The notes below the pieces were generated by a model that saw only the letters and a program-made list of their open reading frames with translations, was not told where the DNA came from and did no database searches. The translations under genes were made by a program, and so were the position numbers. A stretch of DNA of 64,000 bases, taken from Pseudomonas sp. 31-12. GTDB lineage: Bacteria > Pseudomonadota > Gammaproteobacteria > Pseudomonadales > Pseudomonadaceae. The DNA lies in NCBI RefSeq assembly GCF_003151075.1, contig NZ_CP029482.1:4402001-4466000 (forward strand), in the 5' to 3' direction. How positions within the stretch are numbered: the stretch's first letter is position 1; every line of letters begins with the position of its first letter. This document shows, piece by piece, positions 16,971 to 24,800 of this stretch.

Positions 16971-18521
16971 TCAGGGTGTCGCTGCAATGGGTTTGTACGG
17001 TGCGACCAGATAAAAGCGCTGGTCCTGCAAATCTACGGTGACAATGTGGGCACCGCTCAAGCCCAGGCGGCGGCCGGGACCGAAGCTGAGCAGCGGGGTC
17101 AGTCCGGTGTCGAAATCGTGCAGGCCTTCCAGGGCGCTGATGAACTTGTCGCGGCTGGCGTCGCGCCCAGCCTGCTTCATGCCTTCGCTCAACAGCAGCA
17201 TCGAACTGTAGGCGCCGACTTGCAGCACCGCGTGCTCACCGCCCAGTCCCTGGTTCTGACGCAATTGGGTCAAGGCCAGGCGTCCGGCCTGCGTCCAGTC
17301 ACTGGGCACAAACGGATACGCCAGAAACACCCGTCGGGAAAAATCACTGGGCACTTGAAACAGGTCTCCGGCCACCTGATTCGACGCGGCGAACAGGTAA
17401 GGCACCTGCCCCGCCGTTTGCAAACGCTCGGCGAGGCGACTGAAACCGCCGCCGCTGCCCAGGTAAAACACCGATCGCGAGCCCAGCGGTAATTCGTCCT
17501 GCGCCGAGGTGTAGGTCTGCAGCCGCACTTGCTGCCAGGCTTGTTCCTGCAGGTGCTGGCCGAGGGTCTGCGCCGCCAGCCGCTGGCTCGGCTCATCCGG
17601 GTAGACAATCAGCGTCGGCCCCTGGAGCAAGCGCAAATGGGCAGCGCCGTAATCGGCCAGGGCGATCAGTTGCTCGCGAAGCCCGGACAGCGGCTCGAAT
17701 ATCTGCCTACTGGCCGGGGCCATGCCCTGCAGCGAGAGCGGCCCGATCAGCGGAACGCCGGCGCGTTCCAGCCGCGTGACCAGCTCAGTATCGAGCGCGG
17801 GTGCCAGCGGCGCGATCAGGGCGAACACCTGCTCCTGTTCGATCAAGCGGTCCAGCGCCTGTTCGGCACTGGCGCGATCCGGGCCCGGATCGAGAATGGT
17901 CAGGCGTAGTTGCCGGCCATGAATCCCGCCCGCCTGGTTGATCCGCGCCACGCTGCCCTTGAGCACCGCTGCCACGGTGGCGCCCTCCGCGCTCAACGGT
18001 CCCTGCCTCGGCAACAAGGTGCCCAGGTGCAGGCTGTCGGCGGTCAACCCCGGATCGCGGTCTTCGGCCACGCGCTTGAGGTAGGCCGTGAGGTTGCGCT
18101 GATCATTCATCGGCATCACGAACCGTGGCATCGCCGGGTCCAGCCGATTGTTCGCCGAATCACGCCCTTCCTGGATCGCGCGGGCCAGCGCGCCCTCGGT
18201 GTAGGCCGGGTAATTGCGGCCGTTGACCTGTTGCTGACCGTAACTGCTGGAGAGGCGCGACCAACTGATGTCTGGCGGCCGTACCCCGCCCTCGGGTCGT
18301 CCCTGAGCATCGGCGCCATGGCAATTGGCGCAGGGCAGACTGGTGGCCGGCAGCAGCATGCCGGCCGCGCCCACCCGGGCCATGATCGGTTCACCGCTTG
18401 CGGACACGCCCTCGCGATACAGCCGTTTACCGGCGCTTTCGCTGGGGCTCAGCGGCAACGCATTAGCGGTGAAGCTGATGCCGCCAATCAGTAGCAGGCC
18501 GAGGACGAGGGCAATTTTCAT
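16971..18521 (-). CDS. Cytochrome c / type I periplasmic binding protein fusion
   Basis: The 516-residue product has a Sec signal (LVLGLLLIGGISFTANA). A mono-heme cytochrome c domain follows (CANCH near residue 64, with distal Met in PRFVMPMND about residue 135). A LivK-like type I periplasmic binding domain runs from about residue 165 to the end (LGTLLPRQGPLSAEGATVAA, INQAGGIHGRQLRLTILDPG). The fusion suggests a redox protein controlled by ligand binding, or electron transfer from the neighbouring oxidase. The mof operon also carries a c-type cytochrome. No permease genes are nearby, so transport is unlikely. Confidence 0.85.
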   Translation of the reverse strand: MKIALVLGLLLIGGISFTANALPLSPSESAGKRLYREGVSASGEPIMARVGAAGMLLPATSLPCANCHGADAQGRPEGGVRPPDISWSRLSSSYGQQQVNGRNYPAYTEGALARAIQEGRDSANNRLDPAMPRFVMPMNDQRNLTAYLKRVAEDRDPGLTADSLHLGTLLPRQGPLSAEGATVAAVLKGSVARINQAGGIHGRQLRLTILDPGPDRASAEQALDRLIEQEQVFALIAPLAPALDTELVTRLERAGVPLIGPLSLQGMAPASRQIFEPLSGLREQLIALADYGAAHLRLLQGPTLIVYPDEPSQRLAAQTLGQHLQEQAWQQVRLQTYTSAQDELPLGSRSVFYLGSGGGFSRLAERLQTAGQVPYLFAASNQVAGDLFQVPSDFSRRVFLAYPFVPSDWTQAGRLALTQLRQNQGLGGEHAVLQVGAYSSMLLLSEGMKQAGRDASRDKFISALEGLHDFDTGLTPLLSFGPGRRLGLSGAHIVTVDLQDQRFYLVAPYKPIAATP

Positions 18522-18530
18522 GGCGCGTGC

Positions 18531-19151
18531 TCAACGACCGGCCACGGGCATTGTCAGCAACTGCAAGCGCTGGGCAATGGCGGCGGCCGGTGCGTCGGGA
18601 CGGATCTTGCTCCAGCGCTTGTTGGCCACGTCACCGACAATCAGCTGCGTCGAGTGCTGCTCGGGGGTCGGCACAATCTGGCCGATGCGCCCCAGCACAA
18701 GGTCCATTTGCGCCTTGTCGCCGGTGAGAAAAAGCCAGTGAGGACCATCGACGCCCTGCTTCAAGGTGTAAGCCTTGAGCACCGCCGGCGTATCGCGCAG
18801 CGGATCACTGGTAAGGGAAATAAAGGTGATGCCATCGGCCTTGTCGCCCAGCACCTCACGGACTTCCTTGAGCTTTTGGGTGATCAGCGGGCAGGCATCG
18901 TTGCAACTGGTGAAAATCACGTTCAGCAGCACCACGCGGTTTTGCAGCGCATCACTGTAGAAGCGCAGCGTGTTGCCGTTCTGGTCCAGCAACGGCGTGT
19001 CGGTGAACCAGGTTTTCGCATCCCGGGTGCCGCTGGCCGGTTGCTCGGCGGCGACCGCCGGCGAGGGCTCGTGATGCTCCTCGTGGGAAAACGCCATAAA
19101 ACTGATCACGCAAAAACTCATCGTCAGGAAGATCAAAACGAGGGCTTTCAT
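18531..19151 (-). CDS. SCO1/SenC-family copper chaperone, first copy
   Basis: The 206-residue product has an N-terminal hydrophobic anchor or signal (LIFLTMSFCVISFMAFSHEE) and a thioredoxin fold with the copper-binding CxxxC (FTSCNDACPLI near residue 82) and a distal His (TPEQHSTQLIV near residue 166). SCO proteins deliver copper or reduce cysteines of copper sites. It overlaps the other SCO gene by ATGA. Its likely client is the multicopper oxidase in the same run rather than cytochrome oxidase, whose genes are absent here. Confidence 0.9.
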   Translation of the reverse strand: MKALVLIFLTMSFCVISFMAFSHEEHHEPSPAVAAEQPASGTRDAKTWFTDTPLLDQNGNTLRFYSDALQNRVVLLNVIFTSCNDACPLITQKLKEVREVLGDKADGITFISLTSDPLRDTPAVLKAYTLKQGVDGPHWLFLTGDKAQMDLVLGRIGQIVPTPEQHSTQLIVGDVANKRWSKIRPDAPAAAIAQRLQLLTMPVAGR

Positions 19152-19804
19152 GGCTGATGCTCCATCGCAATGGCAGTGTGTTTGGCGTGGACGTTACGCT
19201 GGCCGCTGAGTTTCTCGACTTCACGTATGAGCACCGCCGGGTCGGTAAAACCGTAATAGCGCGTCCAGTGGCGGCTGTTGCCGTCACCGACGAGGATCAG
19301 CGGCTGATGACTTTTGAAGTCACCGCTGAAAGAGCCGAGGCCCTTGAGGGTTTCGTTGATCGACTGCGAGCTGCCGGTCAGCCAGCTCCAGCCCGGCCCC
19401 TTCTGGAAGCTGCGGGCGTAATCGTTGAGGCGCTTGGCGTCATCGCGCTGGGGGTCAATGCTGATCGACACCAGTTGCACTTCTTCACCGACCCGGGCGC
19501 CGAGTTGCTTCTGCACCTTGCCCATGATCGAGGACACCACCGGGCACACCGTGGTGCAACTGGTGTAGATGAAGCTCATGACCACGATCTTGTTGGTCAC
19601 CAGATCCTTTTCCAGACGCACCGGTTTGCCGTTCTGGTCCACCAGCGCGACGTCGGCGAATTTGACCTGGGCGCTTTCCGAACTGGCGCTTTTGGCCGGC
19701 ATGTCGTGCCCGGCGTGTTCATCCGCCGAGTGCGCCAGGGCCTGGCCGATGCCGACAGCCAACAGGCAGAGCGTCAGCAGTCCACGGTGTGCGAATCGAT
19801 TCAT
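19148..19804 (-). CDS. SCO1/SenC-family copper chaperone, second copy
   Basis: The 218-residue product has a signal peptide (LLTLCLLAVGIGQALAHSAD), a short His-rich segment (HSADEHAGHDM) and a thioredoxin fold with YTSCTTVCPVVSS. The distal His is in DFKSHQPLILV. The ATG at 19804 is chosen because a gagg site lies 8 bases upstream. The two SCO copies differ strongly, so this is not a recent duplication. The His-rich N-terminus may capture periplasmic copper. Confidence 0.9.
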   Translation of the reverse strand: MNRFAHRGLLTLCLLAVGIGQALAHSADEHAGHDMPAKSASSESAQVKFADVALVDQNGKPVRLEKDLVTNKIVVMSFIYTSCTTVCPVVSSIMGKVQKQLGARVGEEVQLVSISIDPQRDDAKRLNDYARSFQKGPGWSWLTGSSQSINETLKGLGSFSGDFKSHQPLILVGDGNSRHWTRYYGFTDPAVLIREVEKLSGQRNVHAKHTAIAMEHQP

Positions 19805-19817
19805 GTCGGTTTCCTCT

Positions 19818-21770
19818 TCAGTGGGCATCGCCGGGCAACACCCGAACGCTGGCAAAGGTCTTGTCATCGAAACTCGCGCCAAGGGACGCCGCGCGAACGT
19901 GCAGGTACCAGGCGCCGTTCTGGTCGAGGGTCACCGGGGCTTCGTAGATGCCGTTGCCCACTTCAAGGGCAGCGACGTATTGGGCCCGGGAAGTCGGGGC
20001 GCGGAAGTAGCGCACCTGAACGTCCTTGACCCCGCTGCGCTGTGCCTTCTGCTGGCCCTGAACGATGCGAAACCGCACGGTGTAAGGGCTGCCGAGGGCC
20101 GCGGTGGACTTGTCGAGCATGAACTCGACTTTTGGCACGCCAGGAAGTTTTGCGAGGTTCTTGTCCGGTTCAACCAGCGCCGTGAAGCAATGGATGATGT
20201 TCGGTTGGTTGAGCAGGAACGCCACGTCGAAACGCCCGGCGACTGGCAGCTTGATCCGCGAACTGTAGAGCCCGGGCTCGATCTCGCGCAGGCTGCGGTC
20301 GATGACCATGGCCGCCCGCGCCACCTGCCCGCGATTGGGGTAACCGGACATCGGTGCGTTCATGCCTTCGGCGTAGAAGTAGGTGGTGTTGTCCACCGGG
20401 TTGACCACGAACACCGCGTTGTCGTCCCGCGACACCGCCAGGCTCGAGGCCAGCGGCAAATCACCGGCCAGCCGTGGTGCCTGAGGCCCGGCTTCGAAGC
20501 CCTGGCTGATCGGCGTACGGCCTGCGCCCAACGACGAGAGGTTGATCATCGTGACCTTGGCCGAAGCCAGACCGCGGATGTAGGCATAGGCCTTGGTGAA
20601 CACCACTTGGTAGGGTTCAGCGGACACGTCCAGTTCATGGATCAACGAATCGGTGGCCGCGTCGATCACCGCAGCCTGGTTTTCCAGGGTGTTGAGGGCG
20701 ATGCCGAAACGTCCGTCGGCGCTGAACCCCATCGGGCCCAGGCCCTGTTTCATCTTGATCACTCGCCGCACGGCGAGACTGCTGGTGTCGACCACGGTCA
20801 CGGTGCCGTCCTTGCCGTCGGCGACATACACCGCCTGGGACAGCGGCGAGTACGCCACCGACAGCGGGTGCGAACCGGTCTTGAGTTGCTTGCTGATGGT
20901 CAGGCTGGCGATGTCGATGATGCTCAGCGTGCCGTCGTCGCGATTGCTGACGAAGGCGTAACGGCTGTCTTTGCTGAAGGCGATTTCGTGGTGCCCAGGG
21001 CCGGTGGCCAAGTGTTTGAGAGGCTTGAGGCTGCGGGTGTCGATCACCGTGACGCCGGACTGTTCCGGCGTTTTCGCATTGTTGCCGACCCACAGCAGGC
21101 GTTCATCCGGTTGCAAGGCTACGCGCACCGGGTTGCTGCCAGCGGCGACCGAGTCGACCAGTTTGAATTGCTCGCTGTCGATCACCGCCACTGCATCGGC
21201 GGTCGGCATGGAGACGAACACCCGTTTGTTGTCCTTGGGCGTGGTCCAGTCCATCGGCGGTTGCTTGATGTCGATCCGCGCCATGGTGCTGGTGATGCCG
21301 CCCACCGACACCGACGGATCGATCACCGAGACGCTGGCGTCGCGGTTCATCACCAACAGGAAGTAGCTGTTCAGATCGAGCATCGGCCGTGCGCCGATGC
21401 TGGATTTCAGGAAGACGCCGACCCGGGATTTGCAACTTTGCTCGCGGCCCTGGGCCTTGTCGGCGGCGACGGTTTCCGGATCGAGCCAGGCACCGGGATT
21501 GATGCCCGATAATGGCTGGCCCGAGGCACTGTCGCTGACGCGGAACTGCACGTCGGCAAACTCGCCTTCACGCAACACGCCATCCTCGGCCAACGCCTTG
21601 ACCTCAAGCGCCACCGAAATCCCGTCACGGGAGAGGTCCTGACTGCTCCAGGTGTCGGGCAGTGCGACCTGACTCAGCAGGTTGGGCGGCGCGGTGCGCC
21701 AGACGCCGACACTGATCAGCGCGACCCCGACAGCCAGCACGCAAACGGCGAATCCGATAGTCCTGTTCAT
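19818..21770 (-). CDS. YVTN beta-propeller exported protein
   Basis: The 650-residue product has an N-terminal hydrophobic helix (IGFAVCVLAVGVALISVGVW). From about residue 125 to 440 it has repeated blade motifs typical of YVTN/cytochrome d1-like propellers (VFVSMPTADAVAVIDSEQF, YAFVSNRDDGTLSIIDIASL, AVYVADGKDGTVTVVDTSSL). The N- and C-terminal regions are beta-rich, the latter with WYLHVRAASLGASFDDKTFA. No heme motif is seen. It lies directly after the giant oxidase, separated by a REP hairpin, and before the copper chaperones, so a role in oxidase maturation or surface display is likely but unproved. Confidence 0.8.
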   Translation of the reverse strand: MNRTIGFAVCVLAVGVALISVGVWRTAPPNLLSQVALPDTWSSQDLSRDGISVALEVKALAEDGVLREGEFADVQFRVSDSASGQPLSGINPGAWLDPETVAADKAQGREQSCKSRVGVFLKSSIGARPMLDLNSYFLLVMNRDASVSVIDPSVSVGGITSTMARIDIKQPPMDWTTPKDNKRVFVSMPTADAVAVIDSEQFKLVDSVAAGSNPVRVALQPDERLLWVGNNAKTPEQSGVTVIDTRSLKPLKHLATGPGHHEIAFSKDSRYAFVSNRDDGTLSIIDIASLTISKQLKTGSHPLSVAYSPLSQAVYVADGKDGTVTVVDTSSLAVRRVIKMKQGLGPMGFSADGRFGIALNTLENQAAVIDAATDSLIHELDVSAEPYQVVFTKAYAYIRGLASAKVTMINLSSLGAGRTPISQGFEAGPQAPRLAGDLPLASSLAVSRDDNAVFVVNPVDNTTYFYAEGMNAPMSGYPNRGQVARAAMVIDRSLREIEPGLYSSRIKLPVAGRFDVAFLLNQPNIIHCFTALVEPDKNLAKLPGVPKVEFMLDKSTAALGSPYTVRFRIVQGQQKAQRSGVKDVQVRYFRAPTSRAQYVAALEVGNGIYEAPVTLDQNGAWYLHVRAASLGASFDDKTFASVRVLPGDAH

Positions 21771-21815
21771 TACACTCTCCCCTTACAGATCTGTGCCTGC
21801 CTTCGAACACTGCCC

Positions 21816-21847
21816 CTGTGGCGAGGGAGCTTGCTCCCTCGCCACAG
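21816..21847. repeat. REP-type palindrome between oxidase and propeller genes
   Basis: The sequence ctgtggcgagggagc followed by its exact inverse forms a 32-base hairpin. It lies in the 118-base gap inside the oxidase run and could trim or attenuate the transcript. Confidence 0.7.
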
Positions 21848-21888
21848 ATCACTCATCGCACGTTCTTTCTCTTTACTGGCCAGTGCCC

Positions 21889-24800
21889 CTACGGTGCCGG
21901 TGCCGGCTCAGGTTCGTTGGTCACCCGCAGCAATCCCCAAAGCCCGGCGGTGTTGCCGTAGGCGCCGTAGTCGCGGTACAGGTAATCGCCTGGTATCGCG
22001 TTGCTGCCCCCGGCGCTCGGGTGCATGAAGCTGAAGTGCGCCGCCGGCAGGATGCTTTCACGCGCGCCGATGTACATCGACATCGGGTTGTAGCCGAACC
22101 GCACCGACCCCACCCCAGGCGTGGCCATCGGATAACCACCGACATCGCTCTTCTCCGACTGGAACGGGTTGACCGACCAGACGTGACCGTCCAGTTGGAA
22201 GGTCGTGCCGCGACTGCCACCGCTCGGCATCATGATGTGGGTGCGGAACGGTTGACCCGGTTTCACATACAGCACCGGTGTCTGCGGATCGCCCCCGATC
22301 AGCGCATTGCTGTAGGCCATATGCGCGTTCGGCACGTCACCGTAACCGGCACCGTTGGCATGCCCGAACGGTGCATCCGGCGCCAACCCGAAGCGGAACC
22401 AGATCGGCTCGGCCTTGTAGTTGATGGCCATGCTCGAGTTGTCCTGTGGATCGGTCGGTACACCGAAGCCTTCGGCGGCAATGCCTTCCACCGGCCGACC
22501 ATTGGCCCAGCGGATGTTCAACGCTTTCTGCCAGACCATCGCAAAGTCGCGGTAAGTGGTCTGCCCTGGCACCGTGACCGTTGCGTTGGTTTTCCGTGCA
22601 TCCTCAACCCAGGTTGCGCCGACCGGCAGGATGGTCATCGCCCCGCCCAAGCCTTTCTGCGGTTGTTTGATGAGGTCCGCCGGGGTGATATTCAGTCCGC
22701 CGAACTCCACCGCCGTGGCGATGATGTTGTCGACACTGCGGCCCAGTTGCGTGACCGGTTTGCCTTCACGTTCAAGATGCCCGGCGTAGTACTGATAAGT
22801 ACGGGTCGGGTACGCGCCACTGTTGCCGATGCGCGGTGGCACGGTCTGGATAGGGTTGGCACCAACGTTGGTGCCGTCGGATTTTGTGATGTCGTACGCC
22901 AGCAGTTGCGCGTGCAGACCCACGTGGCTCGACGGCCGCAACAGGTTGTTGGTGAAGATGGTCGAACCCTGGCCATTGTTCCGGTCACGCTTGACCAGCC
23001 CTTGCATCACGGCCGTCTGAGTCAGGTCGGGCATGACCACCGGCAAGCGGTTTTCCAGGGTGATGTTGATGCAATCGCCCGCCGTTGCGCGCAATACCAG
23101 CGGTTCGACAGGCACGCCGGCTTTCAGCTTGCCGGTGGCCGGATCGAGGTCGGATTTGCGCACATACAGGATCGCAGTCGGATCATGCAACGGGCCGCTT
23201 TGCCCGCCGACGGTGATGGTTTCACCATCCTCAGGATCGACCACGGTGACCTGCGGGATGTTCACCGGCCGCGAGTTGAACACCAGGGTGCCACCCGCCG
23301 GATTCAACGGCCCGCCCACGTGTTGCCCGATGCCGGCCGGATCGCCGATGGTCAGGTTCAACGGATTGAGCAGGATGTCGTTGGCCAACGCCGCAACCAC
23401 TTCATAGTTGCGTTGCACGGTCGGCCGGGTGCCGATGCCGTTGGGGTTGGCACTGATCCGTGGGCAGGAGCCATTGAATGCCACGGTGTTGCGCATGCCC
23501 GCAGGTTTGGGGTTGTTTGGCACGGCGAACAGGTCGCTGCGCTGGGCCGTGTAGTTGCGCATCACGCCCCAGATACCGTTCCAGTAACCTTCAATGGAAG
23601 CGTCCATCGAGTACAGGTAGTCCCCCGTGGTCGCCGCTGAACTGGAAAGCATCGAGACCGGTGCATTGAAGCCCATCTGTTCGGAGATACCGACCATCTG
23701 CGACGCGCGCCAGCCGGAGTTGGAGCTGTTGCCGAAGCCGGAACCGCTTTGCAGCCATTTCACGCCGTGCAGGGTCACGTTGTGCTCTTCTTCGTGACCG
23801 CCGGCATGCACCCGCAGCCGCACGTTGTCACCGGTGTAGGTGCGCAACATCGGGGTGAACGGGTCACCCGGCTCCGCGCCGCCACGGTTGACGTGCGGCG
23901 GGAACAGCGTGGTGCCGCCGGTTGGACCGGTGGCCGAGGTGACCAGGTTCGGTGCCAGGTTCATCGCCGGGATGGCGCGGTCGGTACGGCTTTGCATGGC
24001 GTACGCCAGGTCACCGCCGAGGCCGTCGGCCTGCATGCCGCGCTTGCCGTCCGGGCCGACCTTGTTCGGGTCGTACACCCGTAGGGCCAGCGGTTCGTTG
24101 CGGTAGTTGACCACGAACATGCCGGGGTCATCGACCGAGATCGCCTGTGGGCATGGCCGAGTCGGACAACCCGGCACCATGCCGCCCTGCACTTCGATGA
24201 TGCCGTCGAGCAAGGTGCTGGCGTTGTTACGCACCGGCGGATTGATCGCGTAGCGGAAGCTGTCGGCGGTGGCCGGGAAGGCTTGCGGATCAGGCACGCC
24301 GTTAGGACCGGCGCCCACATACACACCGGCTTCATAGGCGTGCTGGAAGTCGCTGTATTCGAGGAAGAACTCACGGAAGCTGTCGTTCTTGCCGTCGCCG
24401 TCGATGTCACCGGTGGACACCACCGCTTGCCACGAAGTCGGCCCGCCGTCCTGGCGCGCGCCGCTGTACAACGGCTCGCCGGTTTCAGCGTGGAACCAGG
24501 TGGAACCGGCCGGTTCAGCCAGCACGGTGGCGTACAGGCCAATCTGTTGGTGAGTCGATGGGCCGAGGTGGTCGTGGGTGAAAATGGTCCCCAGGCCACG
24601 GTCGACACCTTTGGCGTTTACCACCGGATCGACGAACCAGCGCTGCATTGCCGTACGCGCCCCGACCCAATCCGCCCGGCCAAATTGACCGAAGTACGGG
24701 TGATTCTTGGCTTTCGGACAGGCCGGTGTGCCGTCACGTGGATCGGTGCCTGTGCACTGGTTGAACTCGCGAATGGCGAGGATTCGTTCTTGCACGGCCC

